IMG/VR virus record: IMGVR_UViG_3300042398_000969
Location: 62,001-126,000 of that record
Source: a virus
Direction: 5' to 3' (one strand)
Length of the DNA stretch: 64,000 nucleotides
The notes under the pieces were generated by a model. It was not told the origin of the DNA and searched no databases. It worked only from the letters and a program-made list of their open reading frames with translations. Below, in pieces: positions 43,255 to 51,726 of this stretch (its first letter is position 1; the number at the start of each line of letters is the position of its first letter). The position numbers and the translations under genes were made by a program.

Positions 43255-43258
43255 CAAA

Positions 43259-43279
43259 CGGGGTACAAAAAGTACCCCG
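43259..43279 (-). terminator. Probable terminator hairpin
   Basis: A perfect 8-bp stem CGGGGTAC / GTACCCCG with an A5 loop, 29 bp past the stop of the 281-aa gene. The following T-tract on the minus strand is weak (TTTGTATTT), so efficiency may be partial. Confidence 0.65.
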
Positions 43280-43307
43280 AATGCCTGACCTTGTGATTAG
43301 TTTATTG

Positions 43308-44153
43308 TTAAAATTTGGTTCCGCAATGTGGACAGAACTTATGTGTGTCTTTCTTTCTTTTGCTACCACACTCTGCGCAATATGTGACCAAATCCTCCCT
43401 AGTTTTCAATTTAGTTGATTCTGGCTTGATTTTCCACCAATTAGTGGTTGATGGCCAAGTATTAAATGAAGTGTTGTCATATGTAAAGGATTGACCAGAA
43501 ACCGAACCTTTTTCTACTCTACCAGTTTCGAGACTTTTTTTACCTATTGGTTCATTGTATAAACCTTTATTTTTAATATCCCTTAAGATTGAATTAGTAT
43601 TTATACCACTTGTATATGTTGCGTTATTGTAAAACGCGGTACCAGTACTTGTTGTGGTAAAAGTCCCGTGAGTTGGTATTGATGTACCGCCTAAGGTATT
43701 ATGCGTTGTGTATGTATATGGTGAACCTGTATTTATCCAAGCTGGATTACTAATTGTTAGTGTAGAACTACCGCTTAAATAAGTTGGTGTAACAATTTCA
43801 TTATAAAACTTTACTGTTACATCGCCATTATTGGCAATAGCTTGTTGTACTTCTTCAGTATCACCATTTACTGCGTATGTTTCAAACAAAAACTTCTTTG
43901 CCTCGTCAAGATACCTTTCGAGGAAAACACGTTCACCTGGACGAAGTATAATACCATTACCAATGGAATTACCATTCATCTCGATTTTTGCTAAAACTTT
44001 ATTTTGTGTGGGATTGTAAAGTTCGATTTCGAACTCATCACCGTTATTAAGATAAACGGTATCAACGTGCTGTTTTAATCTTTTTTTACTTTTAGTAATG
44101 AAAGATTGTGGTACAGCGAAACCAGTTGTGTTAACTGAAATTCTTCTGTTCAT
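43308..44153 (-). CDS. Virion-type protein with C-terminal zinc ribbon (281 aa)
   Basis: The N-terminal 110 residues (MNRRISVNTTGFAVPQSF, FEIELYNPTQNKVLAKIEMNG, LRPGERVFLERYLDEAKKF, VKFYNE) form a beta-rich domain that recurs in proteins of giant phages and some large eukaryotic viruses. The middle is Ser/Thr/Asn-rich and flexible. The last 30 residues form a four-Cys zinc ribbon, CAECGSKRKKDTHKFCPHCG. It is probably a structural or virion-associated protein. The ATG is preceded by AAGGA. Its 174-bp leader is the longest intergenic stretch here. Confidence 0.7.
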   Translation of the reverse strand: MNRRISVNTTGFAVPQSFITKSKKRLKQHVDTVYLNNGDEFEIELYNPTQNKVLAKIEMNGNSIGNGIILRPGERVFLERYLDEAKKFLFETYAVNGDTEEVQQAIANNGDVTVKFYNEIVTPTYLSGSSTLTISNPAWINTGSPYTYTTHNTLGGTSIPTHGTFTTTSTGTAFYNNATYTSGINTNSILRDIKNKGLYNEPIGKKSLETGRVEKGSVSGQSFTYDNTSFNTWPSTTNWWKIKPESTKLKTREDLVTYCAECGSKRKKDTHKFCPHCGTKF

Positions 44154-44327
44154 TTTTCCTTATATTTTTTTTGTATTTGAACCCGAATTCGTTGGTATCA
44201 ATTCCAACTCAAATGCCTCAAGGACACTTCGACTTCAACCACAAGGTCTATTATAAGTATATGTAAATTAATAAAAAAAGGGAAGCCTAAAAGACTTCCC
44301 TCCACACACAAAAATGGACACACAAAA
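44154..44327. other. 174-bp intergenic stretch with structured leader
   Basis: No credible gene is seen. The part beyond the terminator (44302-44327) is an A-rich spacer. The part nearer 44160-44250 contains a possible stem GTTGG / CCAAC on the minus strand and a GGGTTCAAAT segment resembling a T-psi-C loop, but the flanks do not close a tRNA. It is probably the leader of the 281-aa gene. Confidence 0.4.
44279..44301 (-). terminator. Rho-independent terminator after clpP
   Basis: A 7-bp stem AGGGAAG / CTTCCCT with a 9-nt loop and a T7 tract on the minus strand, 27 bp past the clpP stop. Confidence 0.85.
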
Positions 44328-44999
44328 CTATTTCTTTTTAACTATCTCATCAATGATACCATAAGCTAGAGCATCGTCTGCTGATAACCATAAGTCTCTA
44401 GATGCATCTTGTTTTACTTGTTCTCCAGATTTACCACAATATTCACCCAATAAGTCAAATAAAATATTATTTAACTTCTCCCACTCAATCATATCAATCT
44501 TAGCGTCTTGAATGTTACCTCTAAATCCACCAGAAGATTGGTGTAACATAGTTCTTGAGAATCTCAATGATCCACGTTTACCTTTCGTTCCTGCACCCAA
44601 CAAGATTGAACCCATAGATGCTGCCATACCTGTATTAATAGTTCTAATATCAGACTTAATATATGCCATAACATCAACCATAGATAAACCAGATTTAACT
44701 GATCCGCCAGGACTATCAATATGCATTGTAATATCATTATTATCTAAACTATCCAAGAACATTAACTGAGCTTGTACAACAGTTGACATGTGATCATTAA
44801 CTTCTCCAGCAACCCAAATGATTCTTTCCATCATTAATCTACTGAATACATCCATCACCGTTACATTTAAACTTCTTTCTTCAAGAATGTATGGTGTTAA
44901 ACTGCTTTCAATACTTTTATTGAAATTGTGGATGTTTAAGGAGCTTACTCCAAAGTCTTTTGCGTAAAGACCGAAATCTTTGTAATCTTTAGGTGTCAT
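44328..44999 (-). CDS. clpP: ClpP-like serine protease
   Basis: A 223-aa ClpP. With the ATG at 44999 the catalytic triad is Ser128 (TGMAASMGS), His153 (TMLHQSSGG) and Asp202 (ASRDLWLS). The block SSLTPYILEERSLNVTVMDVFSRLMMERI closely follows Bacteroidota ClpP, including the extended N-terminal segment, which points to acquisition from such a host. ClpP forms a tetradecameric proteolytic barrel that works with ClpX- or ClpA-type unfoldases; none is seen in the window, so it may use host ClpX or process virion proteins. An in-frame TTG at 45020 is a less likely start. It is followed by a terminator. Confidence 0.93.
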   Translation of the reverse strand: MTPKDYKDFGLYAKDFGVSSLNIHNFNKSIESSLTPYILEERSLNVTVMDVFSRLMMERIIWVAGEVNDHMSTVVQAQLMFLDSLDNNDITMHIDSPGGSVKSGLSMVDVMAYIKSDIRTINTGMAASMGSILLGAGTKGKRGSLRFSRTMLHQSSGGFRGNIQDAKIDMIEWEKLNNILFDLLGEYCGKSGEQVKQDASRDLWLSADDALAYGIIDEIVKKK

Positions 45000-45041
45000 A
45001 TCTATTAATTGTTTAAGCAAATATAATTAATGTTTTCCAAA

Positions 45042-47378
45042 TTAAGAAATTTTGGTAGAAATGTAATCGATTGAAGACACGTTTTCCTCTTTTTTAATCA
45101 TGATAAGGTTATCGGACCAGTTCCTAATCAATGGGTTATGCGAAATTACGAAAATATGTTCAAAATAATTTTTAATTTTCTTAAAGAACTCACCAACCAT
45201 CTCTAGGTTCTCATCAGCAACTTTACCAAATACCTCGTCCATTACAACTATGTTTGGTTTAGGTAGTGAAGATACTTTTGTTAATACACTTCTCAATGCT
45301 AAAGATGAAATTGTTCTTTCATAACCAGATCCAGCATTTAATGGTTTAATAACTCTGGTTTCAGAATCAATCATGATAAATTCTAATTCGTTCTTATCAT
45401 TAATGTTTAATTCTAAAATAAAATAACAGCTTTCTGATAGTAATCGACTCAATTCCTGATTGATTAGTGGTATCATGTTTTTTAATATCGTTTTTGATAT
45501 ACCATTTTTACCATAAACCAATAGGTATGTTTTAAACACTCCCTGTAGTTCTTCCTCGGCTTTAATTTTAGAAATTAAATCATTAGCGGTACCAATCTTT
45601 TCTTCCATTGAGGTGATATTGTTTTTGTTTCTCTCAATAGTTGTGTCAGATATTCTAATGTCAGCGTTTATTGTTTCTATTTTTGTTTTTAAAGTAACCA
45701 TCTCATTGTGAATCTTTTGGTTATCTTCAAGTTTCTTTCTGTTAGCTTCGTAGTTGTCTAACTTTTGCTGCTTAGTGTTGATCTCAAGTTGTTTTTGTTC
45801 AACCTCCAACTCGTATCTTTCTTTACGAAGTTTGTTTCTCTCGTAATTATCAAATTCTGTCTTCAGGGCCTCAAAAGATTCGGACTCTTTTCTTAAAGTT
45901 TCCAATTCTTTATCACAATTTTCTCTATCTTTTTCAATTTGTTCAATTTCTTTCTTTGTCTCTTCAATCTCATCTGTATGATCAACCTCATCTAAGGGTC
46001 TATTACACTTAGGACATATCTTACCCTCTTCTAATAGCTTAATATGTTTTTCTTTTTCTGTTTTCTCTCTCTCACCTAAACGATTCTCCATAACCAACTG
46101 ATTGATTTTCTCTTTCAATTGTCCGTGTTCTTCTTCAAGATAATAACGTGATGGCTCTATAACTGAAATACCGTCAGCATTTTGTTGACTTGCTTGTTTT
46201 TGTAATTTTAAGCCAGCAATATCTTTTTCTAATGTTGTTGGATTAGTTCTTATTAGTTCTTGATCAATATCATTAGATCTTAAACCTAATATTAATTCTT
46301 TTCTATCCTCAAATTCTTTAAGTGAGATTTTATATTCACCTAATAACCTAGTATGATTTGTTATTTCACCCTTAGAGTTTGTAATTGCATTACCATAAGA
46401 CTCTATATCGATTTGTAGCTGTGCAATGTTGTGACTATTACTGATTAATTTCTTAGCCCAATCATTGTAGATGTTTCTACATACTTCTTCCTTTTGCTTT
46501 AATGATTCTAAGCCCAAAAATTTAGTCAATATTTGACCTCTAGCTGTTGGTTTAGATTCAATCAACTCTTCTAAGTTGTAACCTGTTGTAAGAATTGTTG
46601 ATAAGAAATCTTCTTCGGTACCAATAGCTGACGCAATAAAGGTTTCTGTTTCTCTTCTTTGTTCTCCAGTTAAATTTTCTAATTCCCCATCAGCTTTTTC
46701 TTTATAGAATTCTAATTCACTCTTAACTGTATAGTCACCAGATCTTCCTTTCTTTCTAGTTAATGTTCTTACAATAACATATTCTTCACCATCAATTGTG
46801 ATGTATCCTTTAACAGATACTGTATCAACATCAGTAAACTTGTTAAAGATTTCAGCATTTGTTTTTGTCTTTGTTGTTGAATTAAAAAACAAAAACATTA
46901 ATAGGTCAACACTAGATGTTGACTTACCACCAAAGTTTCTTGGATTGGATTCAATTACAGTAATCCCATCCAGACTTGTAAAATCAATAGTATTATTATC
47001 ACCAAATGAAAGAAAATTGGAGAATTCAACCTTCTTAATAAACCACTTATTATACCTGACTTTATTTTCATTTTCTTTATTGATTTCGGTGTTAACACGA
47101 TTGTCTAATCTATCAACTAATTCCCACTTAATTTGAACATCATTCTCTGTTAAGAAATCTTTCATTAATTTCTTTTGAAATTGATTGTCCAATATATTAT
47201 CACTAACCTCTAGAGTTTTAAGTCTAGTGTCCTGCTTTTGGCTTAACGTCTTGGTGATTACTTGAACATGTGTTGTGTTATACTTTGTTTGAAAGTATGT
47301 TTTAACACGTTTGATACGTTCTGGGGTAAAGTTTTCTGCAACGTCTTCCCACTCTACTTTTATAAAAGGATTGTTCAT
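45042..47378 (-). CDS. SbcC / T4 gp46-like recombination ATPase
   Basis: A 778-aa SMC-like ATPase. Walker A is NPRNFGGKSTSS near residues 144-155, the signature NAGSGYERTISSLALRS lies near 681-697, Walker B VVMDEVF near 712 and the H-loop ISHNP near 745. Two coiled-coil arms flank a CPKC zinc hook near residues 455-458. With the SbcD-like partner at 48205 it forms the Mre11/Rad50-type nuclease that processes DNA ends for recombination-dependent replication. It has about 115 extra N-terminal residues before the ABC domain, absent from T4 gp46. The genes for the two subunits are separated by two small genes. Confidence 0.93.
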   Translation of the reverse strand: MNNPFIKVEWEDVAENFTPERIKRVKTYFQTKYNTTHVQVITKTLSQKQDTRLKTLEVSDNILDNQFQKKLMKDFLTENDVQIKWELVDRLDNRVNTEINKENENKVRYNKWFIKKVEFSNFLSFGDNNTIDFTSLDGITVIESNPRNFGGKSTSSVDLLMFLFFNSTTKTKTNAEIFNKFTDVDTVSVKGYITIDGEEYVIVRTLTRKKGRSGDYTVKSELEFYKEKADGELENLTGEQRRETETFIASAIGTEEDFLSTILTTGYNLEELIESKPTARGQILTKFLGLESLKQKEEVCRNIYNDWAKKLISNSHNIAQLQIDIESYGNAITNSKGEITNHTRLLGEYKISLKEFEDRKELILGLRSNDIDQELIRTNPTTLEKDIAGLKLQKQASQQNADGISVIEPSRYYLEEEHGQLKEKINQLVMENRLGEREKTEKEKHIKLLEEGKICPKCNRPLDEVDHTDEIEETKKEIEQIEKDRENCDKELETLRKESESFEALKTEFDNYERNKLRKERYELEVEQKQLEINTKQQKLDNYEANRKKLEDNQKIHNEMVTLKTKIETINADIRISDTTIERNKNNITSMEEKIGTANDLISKIKAEEELQGVFKTYLLVYGKNGISKTILKNMIPLINQELSRLLSESCYFILELNINDKNELEFIMIDSETRVIKPLNAGSGYERTISSLALRSVLTKVSSLPKPNIVVMDEVFGKVADENLEMVGEFFKKIKNYFEHIFVISHNPLIRNWSDNLIMIKKEENVSSIDYISTKIS

Positions 47379-47415
47379 GTATTAAAATTACATTATTAAA
47401 ATTAAAAAACAAAAA

Positions 47416-47730
47416 TTACTTGATTCTGGATTCTTCAAAGAATTCCACGATACCATTAATAGCCCATACCATACCACAGGTTGCCATACCATCGAAAAAT
47501 ATCGAGAATAACCAGTTGGTATCTAATATTCTACTAGCTAGTCCACCCAAAACGATAGACATAAAAAAACCAACCCAAGTTGATGTACACATCATACATC
47601 CAATTAGATCACCGAAAAACTTTGAGTTTCTCTTTATCCAAGCTCTTGGCTTGTCAAAAATTGAACCGTAAACCAAAATGGTGGTCATACCGTATCCAAT
47701 AAACGCCCATAATACTACAATACTAATCAT
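47416..47730 (-). CDS. DUF1360-like membrane protein (104 aa)
   Basis: A small integral-membrane protein with three hydrophobic segments (IVVLWAFIGYGMTTILVYG, STWVGFFMSIVLGG, IFFDGMATCGMVWAINGIV). The CMMCTSTWVGFF block resembles the 'C..C...W.G' motif of DUF1360 proteins. Phages sometimes carry such proteins near replication genes with unknown role. It lies between the SbcC-like and the charged-repeat gene. Function unknown. Confidence 0.65.
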   Translation of the reverse strand: MISIVVLWAFIGYGMTTILVYGSIFDKPRAWIKRNSKFFGDLIGCMMCTSTWVGFFMSIVLGGLASRILDTNWLFSIFFDGMATCGMVWAINGIVEFFEESRIK

Positions 47731-47741
47731 ATATTTAATTT

Positions 47742-48236
47742 TTATTCTTCGTACAAATTATTGAGATCACTTCCTTTAAGATATCTTGCTTTATTCATTT
47801 TTTCAAGAGATTCTGTGATCTTGTTTAACTCGTCTTTTAATTTTTTATTTTCTTCTTTTAGTAATTTATTTTCAGCATCGTCGCTAACGATCTTTTCAAC
47901 TATAACCTCTTTTATAACTTCTTTTGTTATTACCTGAGTTTCGCCTTTTATCTCAACCGGTACCTCTTTTATTACTTCAACAATCTTTTCAACAGGAACT
48001 TCTTTTATTATTTCAACAATTTTCTCCACCTCGATAATTTTTTCAATTTCCTTGATGACTTCTTTTTCAATAATAGTTTCTTTCCCTTTTGATGCAACTG
48101 GTGTTTCACCAAATTTAAGAATTGTGAAACCTCGCTGAAATGTTTTTTTAGCTAGGCCCTCAATATCTACAATTTTATTTAATTCACAATATCTGGTGAA
48201 TTCATCATCCAGCATTAATGATTGTTTCTTTTTCAT
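47742..48236 (-). CDS. Protein with periodic Glu-Val-Lys-Ile repeats (164 aa)
   Basis: The N-terminus (LDDEFTRYCELNKIVDIEGLAKKTFQRGF) looks like a small helical DNA- or protein-binding motif common in phage proteins. Residues about 58-115 alternate charged and hydrophobic amino acids with a short period (EKIVEVIKEVPVE repeated), suited to an extended stalk. The C-terminus is a coiled coil (LLKEENKKLKDELNK). Its start overlaps the SbcD-like gene end by 32 bp. It sits between both subunits of the SbcCD-like complex, so it may interact with them; this is unproven. Confidence 0.6.
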   Translation of the reverse strand: MKKKQSLMLDDEFTRYCELNKIVDIEGLAKKTFQRGFTILKFGETPVASKGKETIIEKEVIKEIEKIIEVEKIVEIIKEVPVEKIVEVIKEVPVEIKGETQVITKEVIKEVIVEKIVSDDAENKLLKEENKKLKDELNKITESLEKMNKARYLKGSDLNNLYEE

Positions 48237-49023
48237 CTTCTATGTCTTTTATATCTGATATGCTAAAGTGCATAAAAGGTTTTTCATTTTGCAAATCAAA
48301 AAATTGATAATCATTATTATCAACGTCATATACACCGTACCCATGATGTTTTATTGTTTCACCAAAATTCTGTTGAATTAATGACCCAATCATTACAGCT
48401 AATCCACCGCCAGGTAATTTAAATGTTTGTCTCTTATGAATGTCACCACATAGTAATAAATCCAAACCAACAAAGTTTAAACGGTCATAACCATCTTCAA
48501 ATTTAAACCCAAGATCAGTTGACATTCCTTGAATTGCGCCATGGAATAAACCAACATTTAGTTTATCTTCTGTGTTCTTAAACTCTGGTCTCTGGTTATG
48601 TTGGTACAATGAATATACCACCCAATTAACGTTTTCATCCGGATACACACCCATATCTTTATAATAAACAATATTATCATTGTCTAGTAATTCAACAACA
48701 GGTGTGATACTATCTAGTCTTTGAGTATTATTCTCTAAGAAGTCATGATTACCAGGAATGATAACAACCTTACCATATGAAGTTAATTCTCTTAAGAACC
48801 AACTAGTTAAAAGAAGTTGTTCATTCGAGATATTAATCTTTTGATGTGCGATGTCACCCGCAATAACAATTCTAATTTCGTTGTGCGATATACCCTCATC
48901 TGTCCATTCTAAAAATTTAGCTCCAATTTCTTTTAACAATTTTTCAAACTGTTCTTTATACAAATCATGTAACTGAATTGTACGAATGTGGAGATCAGCA
49001 ATGTGTATTATTTTCTTTATCAT
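48205..49023 (-). CDS. SbcD / T4 gp47-like exonuclease subunit
   Basis: A 272-aa calcineurin-fold nuclease. Motif I IIHIADLHIR near residue 5, motif II IAGDIAHQK, motif III IIPGNHD, then GLFHGAI and LLCGDIHKR carry the metal-binding Asp and His residues of the Mre11/SbcD family. With the SbcC-like ATPase it resects DNA ends. It is shorter than bacterial SbcD, as is usual for phage gp47. Its start overlaps the stop of the PD-(D/E)XK nuclease gene as TAATG, suggesting balanced synthesis. Confidence 0.92.
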   Translation of the reverse strand: MIKKIIHIADLHIRTIQLHDLYKEQFEKLLKEIGAKFLEWTDEGISHNEIRIVIAGDIAHQKINISNEQLLLTSWFLRELTSYGKVVIIPGNHDFLENNTQRLDSITPVVELLDNDNIVYYKDMGVYPDENVNWVVYSLYQHNQRPEFKNTEDKLNVGLFHGAIQGMSTDLGFKFEDGYDRLNFVGLDLLLCGDIHKRQTFKLPGGGLAVMIGSLIQQNFGETIKHHGYGVYDVDNNDYQFFDLQNEKPFMHFSISDIKDIEDEKETIINAG

Positions 49024-49787
49024 TATGCACCATATTTAAACATGTCCTCAATTTCTTTACGCATATCTTGGCACTTGAATACCTTGTATGTATCGTTTCC
49101 TTCAAAGAACCAAACAAAATATAAGTCACCAACTTTAAGGTTAGTATTTTTTTCGATAATGTATTTGTAAAGACTTGTCTGTAAACTATACGAGTTAAAC
49201 TCACACTCTTCTAAATGTGAAATTGGTCTTTTAAATCTATTACCAAATGCACTCTTTGTGTTGATCGCTTTATTTGTTTTCCAATCCCATATCTGCAATT
49301 GATTTGTTTTCTTATTCCAGAATATTTGGTCAATCATTCCACAGATACCTAACTCAGCATCACCAATAACAAACTCATTTTTGATTGGTACTAAATTAGC
49401 TTTACTGTCATTATAGAACTGATCAAATAATTTAACACACTTATCATAAGCGGGTTTAACAATATCTTCACCAAATCTATTCAATGCTGGTGCCGAATCA
49501 TACGGGAATATTTTATTGTTCCAATGATTTTCAGCATAGTCATGCACTGCACTACCTTTAATAGTGCTGTAATCTCTTTTGTGATCCCATTCTGCTAACA
49601 CCTCTTCTTTGATAAGACCGTGTTTGTTTGCGTATTTTTCCGCTTGACCATCACTGTCGAATTTGTTTTTAAATTGTCCAATAAATGTTGTAGCTGATGT
49701 TAACAAACGATCACCAATATAATAGTGATGTGGTTCATCATGGTATTTGATGTGATCAAATTTGTTTAATTCTAATAGTAAATCCAT
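49023..49787 (-). CDS. PD-(D/E)XK (RecB/Cas4-like) nuclease
   Basis: A 254-aa protein with the RecB-like layout: an upstream KGSAVHDYAENHW helix providing a conserved His, then GICGMIDQIFWN containing the first acidic ligand, and QIWDWKTNK as the D-x-K pair of the catalytic hairpin, with a Gln-containing SLQTSLYKYIIE helix as motif QxxxY. Enzymes of this class act in phage recombination or DNA trimming. It lies beside the SbcCD-like genes and the primase, consistent with a role in DNA end processing. No Fe-S cysteine cluster is seen, so it is not a complete Cas4. Confidence 0.85.
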   Translation of the reverse strand: MDLLLELNKFDHIKYHDEPHHYYIGDRLLTSATTFIGQFKNKFDSDGQAEKYANKHGLIKEEVLAEWDHKRDYSTIKGSAVHDYAENHWNNKIFPYDSAPALNRFGEDIVKPAYDKCVKLFDQFYNDSKANLVPIKNEFVIGDAELGICGMIDQIFWNKKTNQLQIWDWKTNKAINTKSAFGNRFKRPISHLEECEFNSYSLQTSLYKYIIEKNTNLKVGDLYFVWFFEGNDTYKVFKCQDMRKEIEDMFKYGA

Positions 49788-49788
49788 G

Positions 49789-50730
49789 TTAATCTAATTG
49801 TATTTTATTTAAGTTTTCAAAATTTCCTTGTAAGTCCGCAATATCTTTATCTTCTGGCATTTTAACAACCCATACTTTAAAAAACAGTTTTCCGTTGTTT
49901 AATTTATGAAATAGTTTTTCAGCATCATTCCACGCATCACCATCTAATACTATAATTAATTCCTTTGCTTTATCATATAACTTAGAATATAAAAATTCAC
50001 TCATTACTTTACCTAATAGTGGTATTGAGTTTGGAACGAATATACTATCAAATGCCCCTTCAACCAAATAGATTGGTTTATCCCAATCAATCAAATATTC
50101 GTTAAAGATAATAATTTCTTTTTGAACATCTGGGTTCTTGTACTTCATTTTAGTTCTAGGTAGATATGATCTAGCAATAAAGTAATTTAACTTGTTCTCG
50201 GCATCATATGATGGTATAATAATTCTATTAGCATAATCACCCTCATATGCAAATCCAATATTATATCTAGTAAGCATCTCGTCAGTTATGTTTCTACTTC
50301 TGATGTAGTTATATGCTTGTTTATAATAATGTGTTAGCTTTAACCCTAGTGATGCTGTTGTAAATGACACAAATTCTTTTGGTAACCCCTTGAGAATCTT
50401 TGGTTTAGGTAATGTTGTATCAACCTCTTCAGGTCTCATTAATTCATAAAAATGAATTTGTTTCTTATTACCATATTTTTTAATAAGTCTGTATAATGTC
50501 CCTCTTGTGTTATGTGTTTCGCTACAAGACCAACATTTGTATACCCCAAGTTTGTAATTAATTTCTAGATTACCCTTACCATCACCCTCGTCTAAACCCT
50601 TGATTTCATGGGAACATACGGGACAATCAAAGGATATTTGTCCCTTACCATCGTTGTGCAGTTTGTAGTCTCCAAGAATGTCTTCAAGGATCTCAATAAT
50701 AGGTTCGAATTCGGTGTCAATTGTTGCCAT
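49789..50730 (-). CDS. DNA primase, DnaG-type with zinc finger and TOPRIM
   Basis: A 313-aa primase. A zinc finger uses CPVC at residues 36-39 and CWSC at 66-69. The TOPRIM core has the Glu of YLVEGAFDSI near residue 224 and the DxD of VLDGDAWNDA near 263-265. It synthesises RNA primers on the lagging strand. It resembles T4 gp61 / small DnaG-like phage primases, without a C-terminal helicase domain. A strong terminator precedes it, so it starts its own transcription unit that continues into the nuclease and SbcD-like genes. Confidence 0.9.
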   Translation of the reverse strand: MATIDTEFEPIIEILEDILGDYKLHNDGKGQISFDCPVCSHEIKGLDEGDGKGNLEINYKLGVYKCWSCSETHNTRGTLYRLIKKYGNKKQIHFYELMRPEEVDTTLPKPKILKGLPKEFVSFTTASLGLKLTHYYKQAYNYIRSRNITDEMLTRYNIGFAYEGDYANRIIIPSYDAENKLNYFIARSYLPRTKMKYKNPDVQKEIIIFNEYLIDWDKPIYLVEGAFDSIFVPNSIPLLGKVMSEFLYSKLYDKAKELIIVLDGDAWNDAEKLFHKLNNGKLFFKVWVVKMPEDKDIADLQGNFENLNKIQLD

Positions 50731-50767
50731 GGTTTAAATATAGATAAAATATTTGACAAAAAAAAAT

Positions 50768-50791
50768 CCCCAGAGACACCACCCTCTGGGG
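50768..50791 (-). terminator. Rho-independent terminator before the primase unit
   Basis: A perfect 8-bp GC-rich stem CCCCAGAG / CTCTGGGG, 8-nt loop, then a T9 tract on the minus strand. It closes the unit ending with the 67-aa gene and isolates the primase operon. Confidence 0.92.
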
Positions 50792-50860
50792 AACCAACCA
50801 AAATGCAGTTTTTCGCTACATTCCCGCCTACTTACTTAAATATAAGTAAATTATTTTTGG

Positions 50861-51064
50861 TTACGAAACATTAGTTGCCATATTTTTTTTCTTTACCTGA
50901 CCAACCGGATAATATGTTGTTTCACCTATTCTAATTGAATCAATTCTGTTACCTGTTTGTGGATTTAATATAATTGATTTCTTATTCACACTAGTATCAT
51001 AGATCACATCTTCTAATACAATTTTACCATCAGTCATTCTTTTAAATGTTTTTTGCTCTGTCAT
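50861..51064 (-). CDS. Small conserved hypothetical protein (67 aa)
   Basis: A 67-aa basic protein of short beta strands (GKIVLEDVIYD, KSIILNPQTG, IRIGETTYYPVGQVK). It has no known motif. It is the last gene before a strong terminator, 20 bp downstream of the RuvC-like gene. Function unknown. Confidence 0.6.
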   Translation of the reverse strand: MTEQKTFKRMTDGKIVLEDVIYDTSVNKKSIILNPQTGNRIDSIRIGETTYYPVGQVKKKNMATNVS

Positions 51065-51084
51065 TTTTTGTTTTTTAAATAAAT

Positions 51085-51687
51085 TTATTCTGTTTCTTTT
51101 AACATATTAATGTAACCAATCACACAACATGCAGCATCTGCCATGTCATAATTTTCTTTTTTAAGGGCTCCGGTTTTGCCATATAACCAATTAACATCCG
51201 GACAAACCGCATTTACGTGTTCCCAAATAACATGTTTTTTATCTATGTCTTTTGGGTATCCACCAAATAGAACATTGCGTCCCTTGTCATTTGAACCCAC
51301 TAAATCGGGAAATGCATATTTTCTTGAATTATATGTTGAGATGAATGTAGGAACAATACCTAGAATATCATAGACAGCTTTGCAGATCATTGTATTGTAA
51401 CGCAATAATGTGCCAACCGTATAAACGTTATTAGAGTTCAATAATGGCTCTTCAATAATAACCTTAACGATACCCATATCTCTGTATCCTTCTAGTTGTT
51501 TTTGGAAAGCAATCGCTTTTTTGATTAACTCTTCTAGTTTGTCTTCTGGTTGTGGTTTAATCTTTGGTGAAAAATGTGTTAATTCTAACAATTTCTTACC
51601 AGTTAAATCAAATAGAGCCCACCCAATAGTTTTGGTTGAAATATCCAAGCCTAATATCTTGGATTTGTTTTTAAATTTTACATCCAT
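51085..51687 (-). CDS. RuvC-like Holliday junction resolvase
   Basis: A 200-aa RNase H-fold endonuclease. ILGLDISTKTIGWALFD near residues 11-27 carries the first catalytic Asp (residue 15), VIIEEPLL near 77-84 the Glu, and YDMADAACCVIGY near 180-192 the C-terminal acidic residues. This is the DDE-type order of RuvC and of the viral RuvC-like resolvases. It would resolve branched DNA before packaging, taking the place of T4 gp49. No dimer partner is needed. Cotranscribed with the 712-aa virion gene upstream. Confidence 0.88.
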   Translation of the reverse strand: MDVKFKNKSKILGLDISTKTIGWALFDLTGKKLLELTHFSPKIKPQPEDKLEELIKKAIAFQKQLEGYRDMGIVKVIIEEPLLNSNNVYTVGTLLRYNTMICKAVYDILGIVPTFISTYNSRKYAFPDLVGSNDKGRNVLFGGYPKDIDKKHVIWEHVNAVCPDVNWLYGKTGALKKENYDMADAACCVIGYINMLKETE

Positions 51688-51726
51688 AAATCAATTATAT
51701 GGAAAAATAAAATTATTGTAAAGTCT

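Noticed and set aside
44160-44260. tRNA gene
   Set aside because: The T-loop-like GGTTCAAAT is present, but the T-stem does not pair and no acceptor stem can be closed.
49023-49787. Cas4 nuclease of a phage CRISPR system
   Set aside because: The RecB-like core is present but the Fe-S cysteines are not, and no CRISPR genes are near.
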